From: Geobacteraceae bacterium GWC2_53_11
Lineage (GTDB): Bacteria; Desulfobacterota; Desulfuromonadia; Geobacterales; Pseudopelobacteraceae
Assembly (NCBI GenBank): GCA_001802645.1
Contig: MGZJ01000025.1
Location: 1 to 48,298 of the forward strand
Length of the DNA: 48,298 nucleotides
Direction of reading: 5' to 3'
Below the pieces are notes generated by a model that saw only the letters and a program-made list of their open reading frames with translations, made no database searches and was not told the DNA's origin. Below are positions 29,001 to 35,909 of this stretch, piece after piece. Numbering within the stretch: position 1 is the stretch's first letter; every line of letters begins with the position of its first letter. The position numbers and the translations under genes are program-made.

Positions 29001-30096
29001 GGCAGCCGGAAGCGGCTCCACAACCCTGAATGGGGTAGTGGATACCACTGGAGTCACCATTACCACCAACGGCTCTATCACAAACAACGGCGCTATCCTC
29101 ACCACCGGAGGCGGACCGGTCGTACTCACCGCCGACAACTATATCCGTATAAACAACGCCATCAGCAGCAGTGGCCCGATTACCCTCACCGCCGGTCGTT
29201 CCATCACCGAGGGAAGCAACGGTTACCTGACAACCGCCGCGCTCCTGACCACCCGGTCAAGCAGCGGTCAGGCACTTGACGGAAACGGGAATAACACCAT
29301 CGCCAACATCAATGCCGTCAACAGCGACAGTGGCGACATCACCCTGACCAATAACGCCGCACCACTGACCATAACCGGGCTCACCCAGTCAGGCGGCAAC
29401 CTGGCTATAACAAACAGCGGCGAAGTCACCAGCTCCGCCCCCCTCACCGTTACCGGAACGGCCACCATCACCGCATCGGGTCAACCAATAACCCTGACCA
29501 ACGCCAACGACTTCACCGGAGTTGTAACAGTCGCAGGGGCAGCGACACGAATCACCGACGTGAACAATCTCTCGGTCGCCCTTAACACCACCGGGCCAAC
29601 CATCCTCCTGGCCGGATCCAACATGACGGTTTCAGGCATCAGCACCGACACGGTGACAGCAACGGCACCAAACCAGGTGACATTGGCTAACCCGGCCGCT
29701 TCACTGCTCACCATAACCGGTAACACCATTACCGGAACCATGAACAACTCGAGCCCGCTTGATCTCACCACAACCACGGCTCAACCCTGCGTTTCCGTTG
29801 CTTTGGCGGGTAATCAGCCATTTCTAAATTTTGTGGGTGATACGACATCGAACATCAGGGGATTGGGGACATATAACGGGACTGTTGTGGTGGGGAGTGA
29901 ACTTGAAAATTACAAAGCCACAATAGGTATGAGAGCAGCGACAGTAGCATCAGCTACAAATAGCGCAACCATGGAAAAAATGAGCAAGCTATCGCGATTT
30001 GACGACTACTTCACCATAGCTTCCAGAGCTTCAATCATAAATGATGAGGAAGCGGTCAGGTCGCCCGAGTTGGATCCGATACTTATAGACCGCTGA
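23089..30096 (+). CDS. TpsA: giant filamentous-haemagglutinin-type exoprotein with two repeat families
   Basis: 2335 residues. A long signal peptide (to about residue 34, TSSHA) is followed by the TPS secretion domain (about 35-270), with WQGYSIG, the VWVINPNGLLVG motif (about 114-125) and GGFLAST. Then come about 250 residues of haemagglutinin-like beta-helix. Six units of 62 residues (one short) follow at about 592-939, then longer units (about 950-1780), and a non-repetitive beta-helix to the C-terminus. It has a single Cys near the end. GGGGGAACT is its ribosome site. Known: such proteins are threaded through TpsB and fold as long fibres used in adhesion, biofilm or contact inhibition. 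No toxin domain, pretoxin motif or immunity gene was seen, so adhesion is more likely. The last 100 codons have lower GC than the rest. Repeats may vary in number by recombination. Confidence 0.93.
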   Translation: MKQHRTASKTIHAGSAAGTLFLLAVLTVTSSHALPQSGTVVAGSATISQPSSTSLNIVQSSGNAIINWQGYSIGAAESVTYVQPSSNSIVLNRVTGVDPTSIFGRLSGNGQVWVINPNGLLVGSGATVQTGGFLASTMNISNDSFMSGKYAFTNTPGSRASIVNDGAIQTADGGYVLLSAPSVINSGSIIANKGKVHLASGDVITFSIDNGSLINVAVSGDVAAEARGITNNGKITADGGQVVLTARVAGDALRNVVNNVGLIEAHSIIEKDGIIILDGGDHGITANSGTVDASGKNTGETGGSVTILGSKVGLFAGSLVDVSGDAGGGTALIGGNFHGAGPEKNAAMTYVEKDAVVKADALGSGNGGSVAVWSDDATRYFGTISAKGGVRGGDGGFVEISGKHSLTYAGLANLEASRGTTGMLLLDPDEITIVHGSIDTNITVTGAGPFADTSSSGSGSFLSDSTINSQLGTANVTVTTSTESITSNTDVVIDTNSKTLTLDSAKNITLGGTFNDAGSLGALNLNIGQAGTGGTMAFSSGAVIKTHTVSITGGSGSDTLTGQNAANTWNITAPNTVTLNGMNATGIESLVGGSASDTFSLGSGVSTFNGSISGGSGANSLAATNGVNTWQLSAANSGAMNSTTVFSGISNLAGGSGADTFTLGANVTSFNGSIAGGGGSDTLAVTDGTNGWKSTGLNAGILNTTTTFSTITNVKGGAGTDTLTGQNAANSWSITGANAVTLDGMKATGIDILAGGSGADTFTLGSGVSLFSGSIAGGSGVNSLVTTNGLNSWQITGANAGTVNATTNFSGIANLTGGTGSDIFTLGAGVLTFSGSIAGGGGVDTVAATDGVNAWSITGVNAATLNGMTATGIEALVGGSGIDEFTVGSGISTFNGSITGGGGTDTLAATNGTNDWLITSPSAGTLNGTTSFSGISLLVGSSGVDTLTGSNQTYTLDDSTANTGSNGPVTWISIESLTDTGAGVFKFGKAGSVTGNISANSGTLDYTGHTSAIKVNLAGSAGTTTGIGGTWDGITTVIGSANSNDTVTGFNQIYTLDNSIANMGSNDTVTWSSIENLTDTGTTGSFNMGTGGSVSGNIDGGTSGTLDYGSYGTSITLNLSGSGTTGIGGTWKGITNVAGNPNNIDTVIGANTTYSLTGVNAGNSGSVFWTWIEKITDTGNGTLSTTGSQRYTLTGSNAGFVMALLPDGFTGIGNLTDTGAASFRFGANGGVSGNISAVNGTLDYSAGIAGPVAVDLTAKTGTGIGMNWSGITTIIGSPASGTMSGTNATYNLTSANTGNSDGVSWTSFENLQDSGAGIFRFESNGSVTGNISALNGTLDYSAGITGPVAVNLTAKTGTGIGGIWDGITTIAGSSAPDTMGGIDATYHLTAADAGNSDGVSWTSFERIADTGLGTVMTTGGQAYELTGGNSGTVAALLPGGFSGIGSLADSGAGSFNFGANGSISGNISAQDGKLDYSEIAGPVSVDLAAQTATGIGGTWSGISAITGSAASDTLTSSGATYHLTAANTGNSGDVSWTSFENLYDTGAGNFGFAPGGSITGNITAVDGTLDYSARSEAVTINLLTQKGSGIEGVWNGITALIGSSASDTIASTGATYNLTDASAGNSGAVSWSSFEKIVDAGTGAITTGGGQTHTLSGTNSGNVATLLPDGFTGIGNLTDFDAGIFRFGANGSITGNITAVNGTLDYSAGIAGPVMLDLTAQTSTGIGGTWSGISMVTGSSHTSDTVTGISQSFTLTGSDAGSNGSVSWTSFENITGSGTNSYIGAGGSLSGSIIDTGSSTTLQGNIQTGGDQIYTGAVTLADATALTSTGSGAITFAGTLDSDATPRDLTIGTYGATTFGGLVGASPLNSLTINAGGTTSINGGSITTSGAAGQVFSNDVVLGADTTLSSGSGVIAFTGALDGSQALTLSAGTGDISLSGAVGAVTRLNGFTITSAENVAIATIAAASLTQAAGSGSTTLNGVVDTTGVTITTNGSITNNGAILTTGGGPVVLTADNYIRINNAISSSGPITLTAGRSITEGSNGYLTTAALLTTRSSSGQALDGNGNNTIANINAVNSDSGDITLTNNAAPLTITGLTQSGGNLAITNSGEVTSSAPLTVTGTATITASGQPITLTNANDFTGVVTVAGAATRITDVNNLSVALNTTGPTILLAGSNMTVSGISTDTVTATAPNQVTLANPAASLLTITGNTITGTMNNSSPLDLTTTTAQPCVSVALAGNQPFLNFVGDTTSNIRGLGTYNGTVVVGSELENYKATIGMRAATVASATNSATMEKMSKLSRFDDYFTIASRASIINDEEAVRSPELDPILIDR
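24862..25905 (+). repeat. Family 1 repeats in tpsA (about 186 bp, 62 residues)
   Basis: Six consecutive units in one frame, 62, 62, 39, 62, 61 and 62 residues long. Each opens GG(S/A)G(A/S)D(T/I)F(T/S)LG and continues FNGSIAGG, then a T(N/D)G.N.W core and an FSGI end. Unit 3 lacks its first third. A truncated unit precedes and another follows the block. Likely stacked beta-helix turns. Confidence 0.85.
25948..28435 (+). repeat. Family 2 repeats in tpsA (about 95-140 residues)
   Basis: Successive units share Y.LT...AGNSG.VSWTSFE.L.DTGAG.F.FG..GS.TGNI(S/T)A.(N/D)GTLDYS, then V.L....TGIGG.W.GIT...GS...DT. Some units carry an insertion of about 45 residues ending LLP.GF.GIG.L.D. Nucleotide identity between units is high in places (for example the SGNISA...GTLDYS segments), pointing to recent duplication or gene conversion. 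Confidence 0.85.
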
Positions 30097-30119
30097 TTTT
30101 TCCGAAGTTTGAATACCGC

Positions 30120-31772
30120 TCAACGGGGGTTGTCACGCCACTCTACTGCGCCAAGCCGGGCATTCCCGAGATAGGTGTACACCAGTGTGATGGTACCTTC
30201 CGACTGGCTCCTGGTTGGGATGTTGTTATGTTTTGCAATTCGCCACGATTCCGTAAACTGGGCGCCAAGCGCATGCCTTCCCCAGACACGGAAGGTGATC
30301 CCCGCGTTGGTGCGGACAATGGTTTCCGAACCCGAAATATCGTCAGCTCCATGGCCGCTGACATAGTAGCCGCGACTGGTAACATCAAAGAGTGTCCTGT
30401 CTCCGCAATGAAGCGCGGCAGACACCAGACCCTGCGGTGTGATGCCATAGTGATAGTCTCTTGTTATACCTGCCTTCCAAGCGTCATTTGTGACGATCTG
30501 CGTTCCGGCCGCACCGAAACCAATCCCCCCAAGAAGAGAACCCTGTAGGGCAATACCTGGAGCGACCCAGTACTGGCCGGTAGTTCCAAGTGAAGCCGCC
30601 GTCGATGATACCCGAAAGAGATAGGGAGAAATATAGTCGTAGCTCCCGTACAAACCCCAGATGCCGCGAAAATTCTGCCCTGCCTCATATTTCCTGCCGA
30701 GCAGCATGCCGCGCAGCATGACGTTTTCCACGGGATTATTGCTGTCGGCAAGAGTCGAAATCTGGAAATCGAAATAGTCCAGAGGGCGAACATAGGAATA
30801 CCCCTGTTTGCCCGGCAGGCCGTAGGACATGTAGAAATCCATGGCGGTGTTGTTCCTGAGATTCGTGGGACCGGTGGAGAGAATGTCATTCGCATGGGTA
30901 TTCAGGCTTGCACCCAAGGTGAGGCGCCAGAAAGTTGCCGGGTGGACAGCAGGCAGGCTTGTGCCAAAGCGTTTATCAAAGGCCAGCCGGTTGACTTCCG
31001 AGGTTGGAGAAATCAGCATTGCTCCAGTTTCACGCAGGAAACCGGGGTTACTGCTGCCCCCCAGCACCAGATTGGACATGCGGAACAGGGCCTCACCCAG
31101 GAGGCTACCGGCATTGCCGGTGGTAATCTGGTCGTTAATTGCAGGAGCCTGATTCTCGCCGGCCATTTCCCAGGCAAAACTCCCCAAATTGCTGTATATG
31201 AGCGACTCCCAGAAGTTGAGACCGGACGACCGGGCAAAACCGTACATCATGGCACCTTGATAGGGATGCCCGAACTGGTTGGTGTTGAAGGGGTCTGAAT
31301 CGTATTTCCAGTCCTGCCTCCGTAGATTCGACCATGTTGTGGCCAAAGACGTATCGTATACCTTGTTTCCATACTCGTCAGGACTAGTATAGCGTTGCCG
31401 GTCAAACAGGTTCAAAGCCGTCAGAAACCCCGATATTTCTAGCGCCGGTACCAGGTAGCTCTTGTCGACTAAAGCGAGGTCCGGTCGCGTGGCTTCCGGA
31501 GCATTATTGCCAGTGGTTCTGTCGTCACCGGATAGGATGGTTTCATCCACCTGTAGCCCTGCCGGTAGCAAGCTGGGCGGCTTGTTGGTTTTACTGCCCG
31601 ACAAGGGAATAGAGGTGTTGGATGTTGCAGGAAGTCCGGTGAGTTCCATGCTAACAGGTTGTTCTGCAGCAAATGCAGCCGCCCTCTTGGTATCAGCATA
31701 GATGAATGCCAGCATCGCCAGGATCAGGCAGACACCTGGACGGCCAAGGAAGAACCGATTATTGATACTCAT
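30120..31772 (-). CDS. DUF3943 outer-membrane-type protein
   Basis: 550 residues with a signal peptide. The central region (about 90-250) has the style of DUF3943: YLVPALEISGFLTALN, DWKYDSDPFNTNQFGHPYQGAMMYGFARSSG and NFWESLIYSNLGSFAWE, followed by predicted beta-barrel strands rich in alternating aromatics. Known: the family is uncharacterised and found in Gram-negative outer membranes. It converges on tpsA with only 23 bp between. The ATG at 31772 follows GGGGTATGAT; an ATG at 31787 is possible but lacks a ribosome site. The start codon overlaps the stop of the upstream hsdM relic, so its expression may now depend on that captured 5' region. Confidence 0.8.
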   Translation of the reverse strand: MSINNRFFLGRPGVCLILAMLAFIYADTKRAAAFAAEQPVSMELTGLPATSNTSIPLSGSKTNKPPSLLPAGLQVDETILSGDDRTTGNNAPEATRPDLALVDKSYLVPALEISGFLTALNLFDRQRYTSPDEYGNKVYDTSLATTWSNLRRQDWKYDSDPFNTNQFGHPYQGAMMYGFARSSGLNFWESLIYSNLGSFAWEMAGENQAPAINDQITTGNAGSLLGEALFRMSNLVLGGSSNPGFLRETGAMLISPTSEVNRLAFDKRFGTSLPAVHPATFWRLTLGASLNTHANDILSTGPTNLRNNTAMDFYMSYGLPGKQGYSYVRPLDYFDFQISTLADSNNPVENVMLRGMLLGRKYEAGQNFRGIWGLYGSYDYISPYLFRVSSTAASLGTTGQYWVAPGIALQGSLLGGIGFGAAGTQIVTNDAWKAGITRDYHYGITPQGLVSAALHCGDRTLFDVTSRGYYVSGHGADDISGSETIVRTNAGITFRVWGRHALGAQFTESWRIAKHNNIPTRSQSEGTITLVYTYLGNARLGAVEWRDNPR

Positions 31773-31876
31773 ATCATACCCCAGCATCTACTATAGTGCG
31801 AGGCATCCATTCCGCCGCGCAGTTCATTGCAGCTTCGCCAGACGGACGAATAGAGTTCGGATTTCTTTAGTGCCAT
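31769..31876 (-). pseudogene. 5' relic of a type I restriction-modification methylase gene (hsdM)
   Basis: A 35-codon frame that begins MALKKSELYSSVWRSC and continues NELRGGMDAS. This is the characteristic N-terminus of HsdM methylases (MALKKSELYSSLWASCDELRGGMDAS in typical members). Similarity stops after about residue 28 (near base 31792), where HsdM would continue with a YKDYVL-type segment; instead the frame runs into the start of the DUF3943 gene and ends in TGA overlapping its ATG. An AAGGA ribosome site remains in place upstream. HsdM proteins are normally around 500 residues or more, so this is a deletion or insertion scar next to tRNA-Leu. Confidence 0.8.
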
Positions 31877-31908
31877 GGTGAATCCTTTTTTGTTCTACGC
31901 TCAAAACA

Positions 31909-31938
31909 ATAGCCACTTTGCATACGAAAAGTGGCTAT
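31909..31938. repeat. 10-bp inverted repeat upstream of the hsdM relic
   Basis: ATAGCCACTT (31909-31918) and AAGTGGCTAT (31929-31938), perfect, with a 10-nt spacer. There is no T run of note. It could be an operator or a stem in the leader of the former hsdM operon. Confidence 0.6.
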
Positions 31939-31968
31939 AAATTCAAAGAGCTGATTATGGCTGGAAAC

Positions 31969-32003
31969 AAAAAAAAGGGTTCCCGGCAGTTGCTGGAAAC
32001 CCT
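31969..32003 (-). terminator. Terminator of tRNA-Leu
   Basis: Minus strand AGGGTTTCC (32003-31995), 10-nt loop, GGGAACCCT (31984-31976), then a run of T. Located a few bases after the tRNA 3' end. Confidence 0.85.
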
Positions 32004-32011
32004 TGATTTTT

Positions 32012-32098
32012 TGGTGCCCGGGACTAGACTCGAACTAGCACACCCTTGCGAGCACAAGAACCTGAATCTTGCGTGTCTACCAATTCCACCACCCGGGC
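32012..32098 (-). tRNA. tRNA-Leu (anticodon CAG)
   Basis: An 87-nt class II tRNA: acceptor GCCCGGG/CCCGGGC, anticodon stem CAAGA/TCTTG with loop TTCAGGT (anticodon CAG, codon CUG), a long variable arm (TGCTCGCAAGGGTG), T loop TTCGAGT and an encoded CCA. The adjacent hsdM relic suggests that it has been an insertion point for foreign DNA. Confidence 0.95.
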
Positions 32099-32247
32099 GA
32101 GTGAACTGATTTCATACCATCTCCTTTTTCATATTGCAAGCACAAAAAAACAAAACAGTGCAAAAAACCCCTAAATTCTTGACAAATAGACATGTTTGGT
32201 GATATCAGGAGTGTTCACATTTTCAGACATCAATCGGAGGAATCATC

Positions 32248-32661
32248 ATGGAACGTACGTTCGCAATCATCAAGCCGGATGCAGTTGAGCGCAAGCTGGC
32301 TGGACAAATCCTGGCACGAATCGAAGAAAAAGGCTTCAACATCGTTGGTATGAAAAAAATTCAGCTGACAAAAAAACAAGCTGAAGGTTTTTACTATGTG
32401 CATAGTGCACGTCCTTTCTTCAACGACCTGTGTGCTTTCATGTCACGCAGCCCGGTGATCGTGCTTTGTCTTGAAAAAGAAAACGCCATCGCTGACTGGC
32501 GCACCCTGATGGGCGCAACCAACCCAGCCAATGCCGAGCCGGGAACCATCCGCAAGGATTTCGCGGTCAACATCGAGGAAAACTCCTCACATGGTTCCGA
32601 CGCGCCTGAAACCGCTGCATTTGAAATTCCGTATTTCTTCAGCGCTCTCGAACTAGTATAA
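32248..32661 (+). CDS. Nucleoside diphosphate kinase
   Basis: 137 residues, full length. It transfers the gamma phosphate between nucleoside tri- and diphosphates through a phospho-histidine. Seen: [12 protein letters not shown] at the start, the [14 protein letters not shown] nucleotide site, and the catalytic H115 in [15 protein letters not shown] precedes the ATG. A TTGACA box at 32179-32184 may be its -35; the matching -10 is poor. Followed by a strong terminator. Confidence 0.96.
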   Translation: MERTFAIIKPDAVERKLAGQILARIEEKGFNIVGMKKIQLTKKQAEGFYYVHSARPFFNDLCAFMSRSPVIVLCLEKENAIADWRTLMGATNPANAEPGTIRKDFAVNIEENSSHGSDAPETAAFEIPYFFSALELV

Positions 32662-32686
32662 CCCGTTTACGTCTGCTCAAACTGAA

Positions 32687-32717
32687 AAAGGCTCCGCATC
32701 TGCGGGGCCTTTTTTGT
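32687..32717. terminator. Bidirectional terminator between ndk and cobA/hemD
   Basis: AAAGGCTCCGCA (32687-32698) pairs with TGCGGGGCCTTT (32701-32712; one G-U pair), loop TC, followed by T on the plus strand. A-rich sequence precedes it, so it can also stop the convergent minus-strand operon. Confidence 0.88.
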
Positions 32718-32738
32718 TTTTAGCCTGAATATGAGAAT

Positions 32739-34256
32739 CTACGCGAAGTGTGCTTCCACTGCCTCAGCCAGAGAGTCAAGGGTGGATGATTCCGGTTCGA
32801 TATCCACTTTCAGTCCCAGATCCCGGCAACTCTTTGAAGTGATCGGGCCGATCGACGCCACCACCACACCTTTCAGCATATCCAGCATCAGCTCTTCTCC
32901 CATCATGGCCGCCAGGTTTTGCACTGTTGACGACGAGGTAAAGGTGATGCAGTCCACCGAACGTTTTTCCAGGGCAAAGAGCGTCTCGGGAGGAAGCCGG
33001 TCAGGAAAGATGTTGCGATACGCAACCGGGCTGTCCACATGTGCACCCATTTTCTTCAGTTCACGGGGAATAACATCGCGAGCCTTGTCGGCGCGTGGAA
33101 ATAACACCCGGCTCCCCTGCATATCCAAACGGGCAAATTCATCGACCACACCTTCAGCTTTATAGTCGCCTGGCACCAAATCCGGCTTAATACCGAACAT
33201 ACGGATTTCGTCAGCGGTCTTTGGACCGACTACACAAATCCTGCAATTTCCCAAAGCCCTGGCATCCATCCCCACTGAATCCAGCCGCTGAAAAAAGAAG
33301 CGTACGGCATTGGCAGATGTCAGCACTACCCAGTCATAACTGGGCAGTTCGCGGATAGCCAGGTCAAGCAGCTGCCAGCTTTCCGGCTCCACGAGGCGTA
33401 TGGTTGGACATTCCAGCACTGTTGCGCCGCGTGCGGCAAGCTTGGCGGAAAATTCACCGGCTTGCTCGGCTGAACGGGTAACGATAATCTTCTTCCCGCA
33501 CAGCGTACGCTTGTCAAACCATTTCAGTTTCTCGCGCAGAGCCACCACTTCACCGACAATGGTAATTGCAGGTGGCTTGAAGCAACATTCATCCGCACGG
33601 TCGGCAATAGTGGCCAGAGTACCGACCAGCACCTGCTGGCACGGTGTCGTGGCCCATCGCACCAAAGCTACCGGCGTATCAGGGGATCTGCCGTGCTCAA
33701 TCATGCGCTGCATATTGCGGCGGAGGGTCGTTATGCCCATATAAAACACGACGGTACCGCCTCCCAGCGAGAGACGGTCCCAATCGATGTTGGATTCCTG
33801 TTTATCCTTGCCTTCCTGACCGGTGACAAAAGCAACCGAGGCTGTTACATCGCGATGGGTCAGCGGGATTCCGGAGTAGGCGGATGCCCCGACAGCAGCG
33901 GTAACACCGGGCACGACTTCGAAGGAGATACCGGCATCACGCAGCGCTTCGCACTCTTCCCCCCCCCGGCCAAACACAAACGGGTCGCCCCCCTTCAGGC
34001 GTACGACGACCTTTCCCGCACCAGCCTTGTCAACCAGCAGACTATTTATCTCGTCCTGGCCCTGATTATGGCGTCCACCGATTTTGCCGGCATAAATCCG
34101 CTCGGCACTTTCAGGGGCATGGCAGAGCAGCTGCTCGTTTGCCAGGTAGTCATAGACCACCACCTCGGCTTTTTGCAGACATTCCACCCCGCGCAGCGTT
34201 ATCAGGGACGGGTCGCCGGGACCGGCGCCCACAAGATAAACGATGCCACTATTCAC
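32739..34256 (-). CDS. Uroporphyrinogen-III C-methyltransferase / uroporphyrinogen-III synthase fusion
   Basis: 505 residues. The N-terminal SUMT domain (about 1-240) makes precorrin-2 from uroporphyrinogen III with SAM: VYLVGAGPGDPSLIT, RLKGGDPFVFGRGGEE and VPGVTAAVGASAYSGIPLTHR. The C-terminal HemD domain (about 250-505) cyclises hydroxymethylbilane to uroporphyrinogen III; it has KKIIVTRS, DWVVLTSANAVRFF and ITFTSSSTVQN motifs. The GTG start overlaps the end of hemC by 8 bp; the frame extends further upstream only through hemC sequence. Such fusions are usual in Geobacter and clostridia. It stands at the branch to siroheme and cobalamin. Confidence 0.93.
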   Translation of the reverse strand: MNSGIVYLVGAGPGDPSLITLRGVECLQKAEVVVYDYLANEQLLCHAPESAERIYAGKIGGRHNQGQDEINSLLVDKAGAGKVVVRLKGGDPFVFGRGGEECEALRDAGISFEVVPGVTAAVGASAYSGIPLTHRDVTASVAFVTGQEGKDKQESNIDWDRLSLGGGTVVFYMGITTLRRNMQRMIEHGRSPDTPVALVRWATTPCQQVLVGTLATIADRADECCFKPPAITIVGEVVALREKLKWFDKRTLCGKKIIVTRSAEQAGEFSAKLAARGATVLECPTIRLVEPESWQLLDLAIRELPSYDWVVLTSANAVRFFFQRLDSVGMDARALGNCRICVVGPKTADEIRMFGIKPDLVPGDYKAEGVVDEFARLDMQGSRVLFPRADKARDVIPRELKKMGAHVDSPVAYRNIFPDRLPPETLFALEKRSVDCITFTSSSTVQNLAAMMGEELMLDMLKGVVVASIGPITSKSCRDLGLKVDIEPESSTLDSLAEAVEAHFA

Positions 34257-35187
34257 CGATCGATCTCTGATAGACTTCTTCCAGAATGGCCTTGCCGCCG
34301 TCAGCCAGCAATTGATCGGCGAGTCGGATACCGAGCTGTTCACACTCGGCAACCGGACCGCTGATATCGCCGCGAACAGAACGCTGGCCGTCAACGGCAG
34401 CAATGAAACCGGTCAGACGCAACTGGCCGTTGCTGACGGTTCCGTGCGCCGCGATCGGCACCTGGCAACCACCCTCACAGCGCTTGAGCAGAGCACGCTC
34501 CGCACGGACCGCATAACTGGTGTCGGCATGATTGAAAAATGCGATGGTTTCGGTAATGACCGGATCAGCCAGACGGCATTCGATTCCCAGGGCACCCTGG
34601 CCGATTGCCGGAATGGACAGGTCGGTGTCCAGATATTCAGCCACCTGCTCGGTAAAACCAAGACGCTTCAAGCCGGCTGCAGCAAGGATAACCGCATCAA
34701 GGTTGTCATCGTTCAACTTACGGATACGGGTCTCAACGTTGCCGCGAATGATGCACATCTCCAGATCCGGACGCACTTTCAGCAGCTGTGCCTGGCGGCG
34801 CAGAGCGCTGGTACCGATACGGGCCCCCTGGGGCAGGTCGGCAAACTTTACGTTGCGGGAGATCACGACGTCGCGCGGATCTTCGCGCTCGGTGATGCAG
34901 TGCAGCCCCAGACCTTCGGGAAACTCGGTCGGCACGTCTTTCATACTGTGAACGGCAATGTCGATTTCGCCGCGCAGCATGGCCTCTTCGATCTCCTTGA
35001 CGAACAGTCCCTTGCCGCCAACCTGTGCCAGGGGAACATCCAGGATCTTGTCGCCAATGGTCTTGATCTTGGTCAGCGTAACTTCCATACCCGGATAACG
35101 CTTCTCAAGTTCCGACTTGACCCAGTTGGCCTGCCAGAGAGCCAGTTGGCTGGCACGGGTTCCGATACGTAATGTTTTGGGGGCCAT
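34249..35187 (-). CDS. Porphobilinogen deaminase (hydroxymethylbilane synthase)
   Basis: 312 residues. It polymerises four porphobilinogens on its dipyrromethane cofactor. Seen: RIGTRASQLALWQA at the start, HSMKDVP with the catalytic Asp region, ALRRQAQLL and RGNVETR arginine motifs, and the cofactor cysteine in EGGCQVPIAAHG (about residue 241). Translation feeds into the overlapping cobA/hemD. Confidence 0.95.
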   Translation of the reverse strand: MAPKTLRIGTRASQLALWQANWVKSELEKRYPGMEVTLTKIKTIGDKILDVPLAQVGGKGLFVKEIEEAMLRGEIDIAVHSMKDVPTEFPEGLGLHCITEREDPRDVVISRNVKFADLPQGARIGTSALRRQAQLLKVRPDLEMCIIRGNVETRIRKLNDDNLDAVILAAAGLKRLGFTEQVAEYLDTDLSIPAIGQGALGIECRLADPVITETIAFFNHADTSYAVRAERALLKRCEGGCQVPIAAHGTVSNGQLRLTGFIAAVDGQRSVRGDISGPVAECEQLGIRLADQLLADGGKAILEEVYQRSIGE

Positions 35188-35216
35188 AATTTCTCCATGT
35201 AGTGATGTATTTGATA

Positions 35217-35909
35217 CTAAAGTGTAACCGGTAGTCGTTCCGTCAGTCTTATTTCTTCCGGAGTCACCACTGCCCGGTAAGCCAGTGCCTCCACGCCGTT
35301 ATCAACAGCCAGTCGCAGGAGCCGCCCGTATTCAGGATCAATCAGATCGGCCGGTGAGACCGAGGCACCATCGCCACGCTGGACGGTAAAAAAGATCACG
35401 CCGCGATCACCTTCACGCACCACGCGCATCAACTCATTCAGGTGCTTCTGACCGCGGGTGGTAACGGCATCCGGGAATAGTGCCCGCCCATTTTCGACCA
35501 GCGTAACGTTTTTAACCTCAACAAAGCAGCGCCCGGCCGAACCTTCCAGCAGCAGATCGATGCGACTGTGTTCTCCATAGGGCACTTCGGGACGGATCGC
35601 CGCATATCCCTGCAACTCCGTTACCGTACCGTTCTCAATTGCCTCGCGGGTCAGATGGTTGGGCAACCCGGTGTTGATACCTGCCCAGAAGCCGTCCGCC
35701 TCGACCAGTTCCCAACCAAGGGGATACTTCCGCTTCAGGTTGGGACTGCGGGACAGGAATACCCGGCTGCCGGGGACAGCACACCCTTTCATGCTGCCGG
35801 AATTCGGGCAGTGGACCGTGACTTCACTACCGTCTTCAAGCAGCACATCCGCCAGAAAGCGCTTATAGCGTTTGACCAGGGTACCGGCAACCAGCGGCGG
35901 CAATCGCAC
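35217..35909 (-). CDS. SfsA family DNA/RNA nuclease-like protein
   Basis: 230 residues, full length for SfsA. Seen: VKRYKRFLADV, HCPNSGSMKGC, the family signature region EVPYGEHSRIDLLL and FVEVKNVTL, the PD-(D/E)xK-like catalytic strand. Known: E. coli SfsA was linked to sugar fermentation and binds or cleaves nucleic acid. The GTG start shares one base with the hemA stop (TAGTG), so it is coupled within the haem operon, although no direct haem role is known. Confidence 0.9.
   Translation of the reverse strand: MRLPPLVAGTLVKRYKRFLADVLLEDGSEVTVHCPNSGSMKGCAVPGSRVFLSRSPNLKRKYPLGWELVEADGFWAGINTGLPNHLTREAIENGTVTELQGYAAIRPEVPYGEHSRIDLLLEGSAGRCFVEVKNVTLVENGRALFPDAVTTRGQKHLNELMRVVREGDRGVIFFTVQRGDGASVSPADLIDPEYGRLLRLAVDNGVEALAYRAVVTPEEIRLTERLPVTL

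Noticed and set aside
23089-30096. Contact-dependent inhibition (CdiA) interpretation of tpsA
   Set aside because: No pretoxin motif, no C-terminal nuclease-like domain and no small immunity gene follow; the next gene is a convergent DUF3943 gene.
34243-35172. 309-codon plus-strand frame
   Set aside because: Antisense to hemC over its full length.
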